Assembly: GCF_000711875.1 (NCBI RefSeq)
Contig: NZ_JONM01000014.1
Coordinates: 1 to 64,000, forward strand
Length of the DNA: 64,000 bases
Direction: 5' to 3'
DNA from: Andreprevotia chitinilytica DSM 18519
GTDB lineage: Bacteria > Pseudomonadota > Gammaproteobacteria > Burkholderiales > Chitinibacteraceae
Shown: positions 52,560-61,012 of the stretch, one piece after another
Layout of the letters: every line of letters starts with the position of its first letter
Position numbering within the stretch: the first letter of the stretch is position 1
Notes under the pieces: model-generated
What the model was told of the DNA's origin: nothing
What the model saw: the letters and a program-made list of their open reading frames with translations, nothing else
Database searches by the model: none
Made by a program: the position numbers and the translations under genes

Positions 52560-52793
52560 CTAATTGATGCGTTGGGTTTTTAAGGTGCGATTTGCCCAAT
52601 AAAAAATAACCAACCCAAGCCAGATGGCTGCAACGGCTAACGAATTTTCTGCATAGTACTCAAAAGGGAATGAGTCGCCGCATTTAACTCCGTGGCCGCC
52701 AAGCATGTACAACGCAAGATAAGTACAGAACCAGGCGGGGACGAGCCATCCGCATGAAAAGCAACACAGCAGTATTCTACGCAGCCCGCTCAT
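52560..52793 (-). CDS. Small membrane protein, unknown
   Basis: 77 residues with two hydrophobic segments (ILLCCFSCGWLVPAWFCTYLALYML and SLAVAAIWLGLVIFYWA) joined by a short polar loop (GGHGVKCGDSFPFEYYAEN). Cysteines are unusually frequent (five). AT-rich and same strand as its neighbours; the start has only a weak ribosome site. Not recognised. Confidence 0.5.
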   Translation of the reverse strand: MSGLRRILLCCFSCGWLVPAWFCTYLALYMLGGHGVKCGDSFPFEYYAENSLAVAAIWLGLVIFYWANRTLKTQRIN

Positions 52794-52845
52794 TTTTATA
52801 AATTTCCTGTATGTAACGTCTCTTGCCGTTGTGATTTGTTTGCGG

Positions 52846-53181
52846 TTATGAAAAGGCGTATATCAAAAGGCCGATTGCGAAAATAGGGATTGATATGAAG
52901 AAGGCCTTCAAGGCACGCGCGTTGATTTGGTGGAGCTTCTCAAATAGGTTATTTATTTCAGGGTCGTTGAATTTAAGATAACCCTTGTTGGTGTACATCT
53001 TGCGGATCAAGAGAGAATTTGATCTGTATGCAAACAACGAAGTGTCTTCGAAATATTTTCGCGTATAGCATAGGTATTTTATTTTCTTGAAATAAATGTT
53101 CCATGCAATTATGAAGTATGGCAATACCAGGAATATGTATAAAAGATAGAGTCCTAGTAGTGCTTGCAAGAGTTCAATCAT
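52846..53181 (-). CDS. Small membrane protein, unknown
   Basis: 111 residues: N-terminal helix (LLQALLGLYLLYIFLVLPYFIIAWNIYF), a basic Tyr/Lys-rich cytoplasmic loop (KKIKYLCYTRKYFEDTSLFAYR), and a C-terminal helix (AFFISIPIFAIGLLIYAFS). The gene is notably AT-rich (low GC codon use, for example AAA/ATA/TTT), unlike the GC-rich core genes, suggesting horizontal origin. Not recognised. Confidence 0.6.
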   Translation of the reverse strand: MIELLQALLGLYLLYIFLVLPYFIIAWNIYFKKIKYLCYTRKYFEDTSLFAYRSNSLLIRKMYTNKGYLKFNDPEINNLFEKLHQINARALKAFFISIPIFAIGLLIYAFS

Positions 53182-53262
53182 TGGGTGCCATTCATTGTCA
53201 TGGCGCTATGCCGACCACAAATGCCTACACATTGGGCTTTGTTCGATGTGAGTTTGGCGCAG

Positions 53263-53550
53263 TTAGATATAGTGGACATGGCAGGTTGAGCGAATCTGCT
53301 CATAGCAGTGATTGCAAAGGATACTGACGTTGTTCGTGATGTCGGCTGCTTGTTCAGAAACGTCGTTCCATTCGCCTTCCTTGGCGAAATGTTCGTGGCA
53401 TTTTCCGCACCAAGAATCCGGCCACGGTTTTTCTTCGTCGGGTTCGGCGCAATACCAGTCCTGATTTTCCCCGCGAATCAGGTGCTGGCAGACATAAGTG
53501 GTGACCGAGTCGCCATGTGTAGTGCAGTTGATGCTGTCTTGGTCAGCCAT
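53263..53550 (-). CDS. Small Cys/His-rich conserved protein, putative zinc ribbon
   Basis: 95 residues from ATG 53548-53550 (MADQDSINCTTHGDSVTTYVCQHLIRG). Three cysteine clusters, C-T-T-H-G / C-Q-H, W-C-G-K-C-H-E-H and L-C-N-H-C-Y-E, look like zinc ligands. The stretch PWPDSWCGKCHEHFAKEGEWND recurs in small uncharacterised proteins of proteobacteria (recollection). The longer frame to 53649 adds an unlikely extension. Function unknown. Confidence 0.68.
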   Translation of the reverse strand: MADQDSINCTTHGDSVTTYVCQHLIRGENQDWYCAEPDEEKPWPDSWCGKCHEHFAKEGEWNDVSEQAADITNNVSILCNHCYEQIRSTCHVHYI

Positions 53551-53667
53551 CGGTTTTCCGTATGCTTGAGACAATCGGTGCCCTGGAGTGGAGGGGGAAG
53601 GGCAACTATTGGGCATCATTCTATTCAGCCCCACCAACGAATGCAGCAAAACTTAAAAGGCCAGTTC

Positions 53668-53781
53668 GTAGGGCGCACTCCCCGTCGCGTGCGAATCTTG
53701 GATTCGCCCAGCAAAGGGCAGTGCGCCGCATGTTGGATCATTTGAGATACGGCGGAACGCCCTTTGGGTGTTCCGCCCTAC
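53668..53781. repeat. Diverged family F pair
   Basis: GTAGGGCGCACTCC at 53668 and GGTGTTCCGCCCTAC ending at 53781, plus inner small hairpins (GCGAATCTTGGATTCGC and GGCGGAACGCC). Located between two small minus-strand genes. Confidence 0.6.
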
Positions 53782-53784
53782 GTT

Positions 53785-54072
53785 CTACTTCCGGTCTTTC
53801 TCCCTGAATTCCTTCAATTCCTTTTCATTGATCCGCGCCATATCAATCGCGCTGCGTCGCTCCTGAGCCAGTGAGATACCCGTTTGTGTCAGCTGGTACG
53901 CAGCGGAGCCGGGATCGACGATGCGGGCGAGGATCTGGAAGAGCCGGCCGAGTTCGTCTACGCATTCGATGCCGTAGCGGGCAAAATCGTCGGTGGTGCG
54001 GCCGATCGAGCGGGGTGCAGAGGCGTAGCGGGGGAGCGGTGGTGCAGGTGTACCTTGGGGTGCGTTGGGCAT
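53785..54072 (-). CDS. Hypothetical protein, 95 aa
   Basis: Pro/Ala-rich N-terminus (MPNAPQGTPAPPLPRYASAP) followed by a helical region (TDDFARYGIECVDELGRLFQ, AAYQLTQTGISLAQERRSAIDMARI) and a charged tail (EKELKEFREKDRK). No signal peptide or membrane segment. GC content is like the core genome. The upstream bases include GGGAGCCCC rather than a clear Shine-Dalgarno sequence. Not recognised; moderate support from length and composition. Confidence 0.5.
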   Translation of the reverse strand: MPNAPQGTPAPPLPRYASAPRSIGRTTDDFARYGIECVDELGRLFQILARIVDPGSAAYQLTQTGISLAQERRSAIDMARINEKELKEFREKDRK

Positions 54073-54360
54073 GGGAGCCCCCTACATTTGCGGGTTTTTA
54101 CCCGCCGCTTCGCTGCTAAACGAAGGTGGCGGGCGCAAGGACGGGTTAGCAGACCGGAATGTAGGAACCGGCGCACCCGAAGGTGCCCCATCCTTGCTCC
54201 GCCATTGAAGGCGCACCAAGGGTGTTGCGGACGTAATAAAACCGCTTTGCAGCGGTTTGTCCGCCTACATATCCAGGCTGCTAAACCTGATCACGCCGTG
54301 AGGCGTGACAAAGCGAAGTATCCCCAACCCTCACCGGAGCGGTCAAGAACGTCAGCTTCC
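54073..54360. other. Hairpin-rich gene-free stretch
   Basis: Several short palindromes lie close together: CGGGTTTTTACCCG near 54090, AAACCGCTTTGCAGCGGTTT at 54238-54257 and TCACGCCGTGAGGCGTGA near 54293. There is no credible ORF. With the family D pair that follows, the whole gap 54073-54612 is non-coding. Confidence 0.5.
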
Positions 54361-54458
54361 GTAGCCCGGACGGCTTTGCCGGCCGGGGAGCGGCGTGGGC
54401 AAATCAAGCGGGTTGGGCCATGTGAACCAACCCCGGCCGGCAAAGCCGTCCGGGCTAC
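54361..54458. repeat. Family D palindromic pair
   Basis: GTAGCCCGGACGGCTTTGCC at 54361 and its inverted copy (CAAAGCCGTCCGGGCTAC) ending at 54458. Confidence 0.9.
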
Positions 54459-54494
54459 GGGCCTATGCAATCCCGTGACGTCATCGGGCCCAAT

Positions 54495-54520
54495 AAAAAA
54501 CCGGCCCTTGCGGGCCGGTT
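54495..54520 (-). terminator. Terminator of the 54613-56649 chitinase gene
   Basis: On the minus strand AACCGGCCCG-CAA-GGGCCGG followed by TTTTTT. Closely resembles the terminator at 47784-47812 behind the other chitinase. Confidence 0.9.
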
Positions 54521-54612
54521 AATCACTCGTCGAACTGACGTTTACAAACGCGGGTTCACGTCGTTGTGCGGCTTTGCACTCAGGCGATGTTCCGCCCGAG
54601 TGCATACCTCAC

Positions 54613-56649
54613 TTACTGCGCGAACTTCGCTGCAGCGCCCATCAGCGTGGCGCTGCTGTCATCGCCATCCAGCGACCAGGCAAACACGCCGCGGAAGCCC
54701 TTGGACTTGGCGTAGTTCACCTTGGTGGCGAGGGTGGTGACGTCGTCATAGCTCCACCAGTTGCTGCCGTCGTACTTGAACAGACCCATGGTGACGTTGT
54801 TGTAGTACACGGTGCCGGCGGCGTTCTTCAGCACCTTGTAGTCTTCAACGCCGTTTTCATAGGTGCCGTGTGCCGGTGCGGTCGCGCCGGAGTACAGGCC
54901 GTTGTTGCTGCCTGCGGCGACGCTGGTCCAGCCGCGACCGTAGAAGGGCACGCCCATCACGATCTTGTTGGCGGGCAGGCCGGAGCTGATCAGCAGGTTG
55001 ACCGCATCATCCGTGTTGTACGACGCAGCGATGCCGGCCGCCTTCACGTTCGGGCTGTTCGGGTCCTTGTAGAGGTTGGCGTGGAAGTCGGTGACGGCCG
55101 ACGGGGTCGGGTGGTTCTGACCAGTCGCATCCAGGTAGCTGGTGCTCGTGTATTCCCAGCCGCCGTGATAGTCGTAGGCCATCAGGTTGATCCAGTCCAC
55201 CAGCGGGGCGAGGGCGGCCGGTTCGGTTTGCGCGATCTTGTCTGCGCCGGCCGAGCTGGTTGCCGTCAGGTAGTAATGCTTGCCGGTGGTCGAACCGTAG
55301 GCATCGAGCTGGGTGCGCAGCTCTTGCATCAGCAGGGTGAAGTTGTGCTTGTCGGCGGTGGCATTGAGGGTGTTGTAGCCCACGCCTTGCACGCCCGGGT
55401 ATTCCCAGTCGATGTCGATGCCATCGAAGATGCCCGCGCCAGTCCCCGCGCCGCCGAAGCCGCCGGAAGCGGTGATGTTGCCCTTGATGAACTGGTTGAT
55501 ACAGCTCGATGCCAGCGCTTTACGGCCCGCATCGGTCGCTGCGGCGGCGGAGAACCACTTCGACCACGTCCAGCCGCCGACGGAGATGAAGATCTTCAGC
55601 TTCGGATACTTGGCCTTCAGTTCCTTCAATTGGTTGAAGTTGCCGGCCAGTGGCTGGTTCCAGGTATCTGCGGTGCCGCTGACGGTATCGCTGAATGTCT
55701 TCTGGTAATCCGCCCAGGCATCGCCACCCAGACCGGCGGAGGCCGAGTTCGGATCGGTGGAGCCCGGTTCGAGCTGGCTGATGCCGTTCTGGCATTGATA
55801 GGTGCCGTCGGCTTGCTTGTAGAGGTTGGCGAACGCGTAGTTGACGAAGGTCATCTTGGCGGCGGAACCGCTGGTGTCGATGGTCTTCACGAAGTAGTTG
55901 CGCGCGTAGATGCCCCACTGTGCGAAGTAAGCGCCGACTTCAGCGCCGCTGCTTGGTGTGGGTGTCGGGGTCGCGGTCGGCACCGGCGTGGGCGTGCCAC
56001 TTGGTGTCGGGGTCGGCGTACCACTTGGCGTGGGTGTTGGTGTGGCGGTCGGTTTCGGTGTTGGCGTTGCTGTCGGCACCGGGGTTGGGACGGGCGTGCC
56101 GCCGCTGCAGTTACCCAGCACGGTCCAATCCTTGCCGGAGCCGGATGGGCCGCTGTTGGTCGACGGATTGGCATTGGTCCACCAGTTGGCGACGTAATTG
56201 ACGCCATTCAAGGTGACCTTGTCGCCACCGTTGTAGTGATCCTTGGTCGAATCCCATGCGGCGTAGCAGGTGCCGGCCGGGGTAGGTGCCGTGGTCGGGG
56301 CCGGCGTTGCAGTTGGCGTTGTAGTTGGTTTGGGCGTCGGCGCCGGGGTGCCCGTGACCGGCGTCGGTGTGGCAGTTGGCGTGGGCGTCGGTACGGGGGT
56401 CGCAGTCGGCGTGCCACCGGTATCTACACCCAGGTCTTTCCACAGGCTTTGTGCGGCAGCCGGATTCCAGCCTGCGCCGACATAGTCGGTCTGCGTGACG
56501 AGCGCCTGATAATCATGGCCGTTGTAATAAACAATGGTGCCGGCCGTATAGGTGCCACCGTCTTGCCAGACCGGATAGGCCCAGGCGGCGGCAGGCAGCA
56601 TGGCGAGTGCGGCGCTAATGGCCAGCTTTCGCGGCAAATGATGTTTCAT
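54613..56649 (-). CDS. GH18 chitinase with two CBM5/12 modules
   Basis: 678 residues from ATG 56647-56649 (MKHHLPRKLAISAALAMLPA) with GGAGAAG upstream. Signal peptide, then CBM5/12 module 1 ([20 protein letters not shown] ... DLGVDTGG), PT linker, module 2 (CYAAWDSTKDHYNGGDKVTL ... WTVLGNCSGG), PT/GTPTP linker, and a GH18 catalytic domain of about 430 residues starting VGAYFAQWGIYARNY. The catalytic motif DGIDIDWEYPG is complete; SVGGWTWSKWF, MAYDYHGGWE and the C-terminal GVFAWSLDGDD are typical. This is a subfamily A-type chitinase with an insertion domain. Secreted; degrades chitin processively or endo-wise. Confidence 0.96.
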   Translation of the reverse strand: MKHHLPRKLAISAALAMLPAAAWAYPVWQDGGTYTAGTIVYYNGHDYQALVTQTDYVGAGWNPAAAQSLWKDLGVDTGGTPTATPVPTPTPTATPTPVTGTPAPTPKPTTTPTATPAPTTAPTPAGTCYAAWDSTKDHYNGGDKVTLNGVNYVANWWTNANPSTNSGPSGSGKDWTVLGNCSGGTPVPTPVPTATPTPKPTATPTPTPSGTPTPTPSGTPTPVPTATPTPTPSSGAEVGAYFAQWGIYARNYFVKTIDTSGSAAKMTFVNYAFANLYKQADGTYQCQNGISQLEPGSTDPNSASAGLGGDAWADYQKTFSDTVSGTADTWNQPLAGNFNQLKELKAKYPKLKIFISVGGWTWSKWFSAAAATDAGRKALASSCINQFIKGNITASGGFGGAGTGAGIFDGIDIDWEYPGVQGVGYNTLNATADKHNFTLLMQELRTQLDAYGSTTGKHYYLTATSSAGADKIAQTEPAALAPLVDWINLMAYDYHGGWEYTSTSYLDATGQNHPTPSAVTDFHANLYKDPNSPNVKAAGIAASYNTDDAVNLLISSGLPANKIVMGVPFYGRGWTSVAAGSNNGLYSGATAPAHGTYENGVEDYKVLKNAAGTVYYNNVTMGLFKYDGSNWWSYDDVTTLATKVNYAKSKGFRGVFAWSLDGDDSSATLMGAAAKFAQ

Positions 56650-57412
56650 TCGTAACTTCTCCATCTTCTTTCGTTTTTAGATACACGCGTGGTGAAACCG
56701 GTGTAGTACGGCAGACCACGCTCGCTCAGGAACATGAGTCAGTGCTGTAAGCTGATCTTCGTCAGCCATTGTCAGCTGTTGTTGCCAGGGTTTTTTGACG
56801 ACAGCAACCGCTCACGTCAATTCGGCCACCCCTTGCTTGTACCGCATGTCGTGGCCGGAATTGAGCATCGGAAACGATTATGCGGTTGTCAATATTGTTT
56901 TAAATTCAGCAGATTAGATAATTCTTCTGCATCGCTTGCGTTGGCCGCGCCACGGGGTTGGCATGTCGGCGTGCAAGTCTCTCCGTGCCTTGTTTTGGTG
57001 CGGGGTGATGAGGCGGTGGTGAGTGGATGCGAGTGATTAAGTCAAAAATATTGCGCTGGATGAGCGGTAGGTTTTTATATTGAGAAAGCTGTTGTAAATG
57101 TTGTTGACGAAGTGGTTTCTTCATCATTTCTTCGGTGGTTTTATGGGTGAAAAACAGGGGCTGATCACGGGATCGGGGCAAAACCCGCGCCGCCAGATAC
57201 CACTCCGTGGCCGTTGGTGATACCTATTCCTGACATTTTTCTGCAAAATTTGAATGGCTACTGCAAGAATCCGCTCGCCTTTACGTGATGGCGTCATTGC
57301 AGTCCGCCCGGCCGGGTAGTTGACGGCGTCATGCTCACAGGGTATTTCACCCGATTGGGCTGCGATTCCACCGGTAAAGCACAACGGTGGCGTAGCGAGG
57401 GAGAACGGTGGC
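56650..57412. other. Gene-free 763-bp divergent region
   Basis: Separates the chitinase gene (minus) from the FdhF-like gene (plus). It is AT-rich at 56870-57120. A LacI-like word (GCATCGGAAACGATTATGC, 56864-56882) lies about 220 bp upstream of the chitinase. The frames present on both strands are short and lack ribosome sites. No repeat family here. Confidence 0.4.
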
Positions 57413-59692
57413 ATGACCAAACAGGTAATCAAGCGTTACGACAAGCCGGCCGGCGGCTGGGGTGCGTTGCGTAGCGTGTTCAAGCATATCGAGGAGCAGG
57501 GCATCGTCGGGCGGGGCGTGAGCACCTTGTTGCGCGCCAACCAGCCAGATGGTTTCGATTGCCCCGGTTGTGCCTGGCCGGACAAGAATCACCATTCCAC
57601 GTTCGAGTTCTGCGAAAACGGCGCCAAGGCCGTCGCCGCCGAGGCCACCGAACGCCGTGTGACCCGCGCACTCTTTGCCGAGCACACCGTCGCCGATCTG
57701 GCCGCGCATGATGATTACTGGCTGGAAGGGCAGGGGCGGCTGACCGAGCCGATGCGCTACGACAGCGCCACCGATCGCTATCTGCCCATCGCCTGGGACG
57801 ATGCCTTTGCCGCCATTGCTGCCCACCTGAACGCATTGCCGCACCCGGATCAGGCGCTGTTTTATACCTCCGGCCGCACTTCCAACGAAGCGGCCTTCCT
57901 CTACCAGTTGTTCATCCGCGAGTTCGGCACCAATAACCTGCCGGACTGCTCGAACATGTGCCACGAGCCATCCGGCACCGGCATGAAGGAGCAGATCGGC
58001 GTCGGCAAGGGCACGGTCACGCTGGATGACTTCGAGCATGCCGAGGCGATTTTCATCTTCGGCCAGAATCCCGGCACCAATCACCCGCGCATGCTGGGTA
58101 CGCTGCGCGAGGCTGCCAAGCGCGGCTGCCGCATCGTTGCTTTCAATCCGCTGCGCGAACGTGGGCTGGAGCGCTTTGCCGATCCGCAAAGCCCGGCTGA
58201 TATGCTGTCCGCCCACGGCTCGCAGATTGCATCGCGCTATTACCAGCCGCGCATTGGCGGTGATCTGGCGGTCGTCAAAGGCATCGCCAAGGTGGTGTTG
58301 GAAGCAGGTGACATCGATGAAGCGTTCATCGCCGAGCACACTGATGGCTTCGAGACCTTCCGCGCCGATGTGATCGCGGAAAGCTGGGCGACTATCGTGG
58401 AAGAGTCCGGCCTGAGTGAAGCGCAGATCCGCGAAGCTGCCGCGATCTATATCAAGAGCAACGCCACCATCTGCACCTGGGGCATGGGCATCACCCAACA
58501 CAAGCATTCGGTGGCGACGATTCAGTCCATCGTCAATCTGTTGCTGTTGAAGGGAAATATCGGCAAACCCGGTGCCGGTGCTTGCCCGGTGCGTGGCCAT
58601 TCCAACGTGCAGGGCGACCGCACGATGGGGATTTACGAAAAGCCAACGCAAGCCTTCCTCGAAAAACTCGGCCGTGCGTTCGATTTCACGCCGCCGCAGA
58701 AACACGGCCACGACGTGGTTGGCGCGATCGAGGCCATGCTGGCGGGTGAGGCGAAGGTATTCATTGGCATGGGCGGCAACTTTGCCGTCGCCACACCGGA
58801 TGCCGAGCGCACCAAGCAGGCGTTGCGGCAGTGTGATCTCACCGTGCATGTCACCACCAAACTGAATCGATCCCATCTTGTGCATGGCCGTGATGCACTG
58901 ATCCTGCCTTGCCTGGGCCGCACCGAGATCGATATCCAGGTCGCCGGCCCGCAGGGCGTGACGGTGGAGGATTCGATGAGCATGGTGCATATCTCGGCGG
59001 GCATGAATCCGCCGGCATCGGAGCATCTGCTATCCGAGCCGGCCATTGTGGCCCGGCTGGCTGCCGCCACGCTCAAGCACAGCAAAACGCCGTGGCTGTG
59101 GCTGATCGAAGATTACGACCGCATCCGCGACAAGATCGCCCAAGTGATCGACGGTTTTGCCGATTTCAACCTGCGCGTGCATGTGCCGGGCGGGTTTTAC
59201 CTCGGTAACTCGGCACGGGCGCGGCATTGGTCCACCACCACTGGCAAAGCCAGATTCATGACGCATGCGGTGCCGACCGATCTACCCATCAAGGCGATGC
59301 GCCGTCAACACGGTGAGCGGCCGGTATTCAACCTGATGACGGTGCGCAGCCACGATCAATACAACACCACCGTCTATGGGCTGGATGACCGCTATCGCGG
59401 CGTGTTTGGCCATCGGCGGGTGTGCTTCATCAACAAGGCTGATTTGGCGCGGCTTGGGTTTACGGCCGGGCAATGGGTTGATCTGACTTCCGTCTGGCAT
59501 GACGGAGAGCGGGTGGCGCAACGCTTTTTGCTGGTCGAGTACGATATCCCAGAAGGTTGTCTGGCGAGTTATTACCCGGAAACCAATGGGCTGGTGCCGC
59601 TGGATAGTTTTGCGGATCGGGCACGCACGCCGGCTTCGAAATCGGTGCCGGTGGTGTTGGGGTTGAGTGCGGTTGAAAACCTGACGTCTTGA
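57413..59692 (+). CDS. FdhF/YdeP-type molybdopterin oxidoreductase
   Basis: 759 residues from ATG 57413 with GGGAGAACGG upstream. Cytoplasmic bis-MGD molybdenum enzyme of the formate-dehydrogenase-alpha-like (YdeP) family. The N-terminus has only CPGC plus a later Cys (GFDCPGCAWPD ... EFCENGAK) in place of the classical four-Cys cluster. The Mo-ligand region reads DCSNMCHEPSGTGM, with Cys instead of selenocysteine. Further signatures: GTNHPRMLGTL, NLLLLKGNIGKPGAGACPVRGHSN, LPCLGRTEID and TVRSHDQYNTTVYGLDDRYRG. Reaction unproven; YdeP is linked to acid resistance in E. coli. Followed by a winged-helix gene and fdhD. Its stop codon lies inside a compound repeat. Confidence 0.93.
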   Translation: MTKQVIKRYDKPAGGWGALRSVFKHIEEQGIVGRGVSTLLRANQPDGFDCPGCAWPDKNHHSTFEFCENGAKAVAAEATERRVTRALFAEHTVADLAAHDDYWLEGQGRLTEPMRYDSATDRYLPIAWDDAFAAIAAHLNALPHPDQALFYTSGRTSNEAAFLYQLFIREFGTNNLPDCSNMCHEPSGTGMKEQIGVGKGTVTLDDFEHAEAIFIFGQNPGTNHPRMLGTLREAAKRGCRIVAFNPLRERGLERFADPQSPADMLSAHGSQIASRYYQPRIGGDLAVVKGIAKVVLEAGDIDEAFIAEHTDGFETFRADVIAESWATIVEESGLSEAQIREAAAIYIKSNATICTWGMGITQHKHSVATIQSIVNLLLLKGNIGKPGAGACPVRGHSNVQGDRTMGIYEKPTQAFLEKLGRAFDFTPPQKHGHDVVGAIEAMLAGEAKVFIGMGGNFAVATPDAERTKQALRQCDLTVHVTTKLNRSHLVHGRDALILPCLGRTEIDIQVAGPQGVTVEDSMSMVHISAGMNPPASEHLLSEPAIVARLAAATLKHSKTPWLWLIEDYDRIRDKIAQVIDGFADFNLRVHVPGGFYLGNSARARHWSTTTGKARFMTHAVPTDLPIKAMRRQHGERPVFNLMTVRSHDQYNTTVYGLDDRYRGVFGHRRVCFINKADLARLGFTAGQWVDLTSVWHDGERVAQRFLLVEYDIPEGCLASYYPETNGLVPLDSFADRARTPASKSVPVVLGLSAVENLTS

Positions 59693-59855
59693 ACCACAGA
59701 GAGCACAGAGAAAGGCAAAGGCGAGGTATTTGTAGGAGCGAGCTTGCTCGCGATTGCATCGTGTAGCGATACGTTGCCATCGCGAGCAAGCTCGCTCCTA
59801 CAAGTGTCCTTTCTCAGTCCAATTGGGCTTTCTCTGTACCCACGTCGGTTCAAGA
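59689..59855. repeat. Compound nested palindrome: family E arms around a family A pair
   Basis: Left arm TTGAACCACAGAG from 59689, family A inverted pair at 59731-59802, then TTTCTC/TCTCTGT words and GGTTCAAGA ending 59855. Same architecture as 10332-10605, but shorter. The TGA stop of the preceding gene (59690-59692) is inside the left arm. Confidence 0.85.
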
Positions 59856-59879
59856 TTTTGTGTTTTGGATTCCGAAAAC

Positions 59880-60113
59880 ATGGAAGACCTTCTCATCGCC
59901 ATCATGGCCCAGCTCGCTGAGCACGATGGCCTGTCCGATCACCAGATCGGCAAGCGCCTTGGCATCGGCATGAGCCAGCTCAACCGGGCCTTGGCTTTGC
60001 TTGAAACGAGTGCCGAGCAAGGCGGGCTGGGGTGCGTGGTCAGCCGGCAGGATGGCAAGCGGCGCACGCTTTGGCTCACCGAGCGCGGTCGTGCATTGTG
60101 CGTGCCGCAATGA
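59880..60113 (+). CDS. Small winged-helix DNA-binding-like protein
   Basis: 77 residues from ATG 59880 (MEDLLIAIMAQLAEHDGLSD). The HTH is HQIGKRLGIGMSQLNRALAL, followed by a wing-like GLGCVVSRQDGKRRTLWLTERG, similar to a MarR/ArsR-type core. It overlaps fdhD by ATGA (60110-60113), so both are co-translated. Similar small HTH genes beside fdhD occur in Burkholderiales (recollection). It may regulate the FdhF-like gene or fdhD. Confidence 0.8.
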   Translation: MEDLLIAIMAQLAEHDGLSDHQIGKRLGIGMSQLNRALALLETSAEQGGLGCVVSRQDGKRRTLWLTERGRALCVPQ

Positions 60114-60949
60114 ACGCGCCCGAATCGAGGATGGAGTCGAATTTGTTGGCAGGTATCCAGCAAGTACAAGCGCTGCGCATCGAGCGTGGCGAGGCGGTGC
60201 AGCGTAGCGAACTGCTAGCCGAAGAGACGCCCGTGGCGCTGGTTTACAACGGCATCTCTCACGCGGTGATGATGGCGAGCCCGCTCGATCTGGAAGACTT
60301 CGCGCTGGGTTTTTCGCTGACCGAGGGCATCATCGCGCAGCCGCGTGAGCTGACCGATATCGAGGTGCAGACATCCAGCGCGGGCATCAGCATCGAGATG
60401 CGGATCACCGAAGAACGCTTCCGGCAGCTCAAGCACGTGCGGCGCACACTCGCCGGCCGCACCGGCTGTGGCTTGTGCGGGCAGGATTCCCTTGAGGCGG
60501 CCATCCGGCCGATTACGCCTGCGAGTTCCGCCGTGAGTGCGAATCTCACGGTGGATTCGGCAAGTGTTCAGCGTGCCTTGCAGGCGTTGACGGTGCTGCA
60601 ACCGCTCAACGCGGCGACCGGCGCAGTTCACGCTGCCGGCTGGTGGCGGGGTGAAGAGATGTGGGTGCGGGAGGATGTCGGCCGGCATAACGCACTGGAT
60701 AAGTTGATCGGCGCAACGGCTCGCCACGTTCCACCCGAAGGGCGCGACGGCTTGCTGGTGATGACCTCGCGGGCTTCCTACGAGATCGTCCACAAGGCGG
60801 CTGCAGCGGGTTTCGTCATCGTCGCGACGATTTCCGCGCCCACGGCCTTGGCGGTGCGGCTGGCTGACGAAGCAGGCATGACCTTGATCGGCTTTGCGCG
60901 CGATGAGCGGATGACGGTTTATAGCCACGCCGGGCGCATGACTGCATGA
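60110..60949 (+). CDS. fdhD: Formate dehydrogenase accessory sulfurtransferase FdhD
   Basis: 279 residues from ATG 60110. FdhD transfers sulphur from IscS to the molybdenum centre of formate dehydrogenase-like enzymes. The catalytic cysteine loop GRTGCGLCGQDSLEAA is intact. Other family stretches are EETPVALVYNGISHAVMMASP, DLEDFALGFSLTEGII, MWVREDVGRHNALDKLIG and SRASYEIVHKAAAAGFVIVATISAPTALAV. The downstream position and 4-bp overlap with the HTH gene link it to the FdhF-like enzyme. Confidence 0.96.
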   Translation: MNAPESRMESNLLAGIQQVQALRIERGEAVQRSELLAEETPVALVYNGISHAVMMASPLDLEDFALGFSLTEGIIAQPRELTDIEVQTSSAGISIEMRITEERFRQLKHVRRTLAGRTGCGLCGQDSLEAAIRPITPASSAVSANLTVDSASVQRALQALTVLQPLNAATGAVHAAGWWRGEEMWVREDVGRHNALDKLIGATARHVPPEGRDGLLVMTSRASYEIVHKAAAAGFVIVATISAPTALAVRLADEAGMTLIGFARDERMTVYSHAGRMTA

Positions 60950-61012
60950 GCCCTGGTGCCTTGTGCAGTCGAGGTTGGGTGGTTGATGCTGCTGCGAGAC
61001 TCGCGGTAAGGC

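Noticed and set aside
51247-53650. Integron cassette array (GCCCAAC...GTTGGGC looks like attC core sites and the genes are small and co-oriented)
   Set aside because: Only one such inverted repeat is present, the distance between the core-like words is 13 bases (too short for attC), and the gaps after the other genes lack attC-like structures. No integrase is seen.
54574-56655. 693-codon plus-strand open frame opposite the chitinase gene
   Set aside because: Its low-complexity tracts mirror the PT linkers of the chitinase on the other strand.
56906-57181. 91-codon minus-strand frame between the chitinase and FdhF-like genes
   Set aside because: Odd composition, no ribosome site, no recognisable domain.
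57347-59026. 559-codon minus-strand frame opposite the FdhF-like gene
   Set aside because: Shadow of a clear molybdopterin oxidoreductase; no recognisable domains and no ribosome site.
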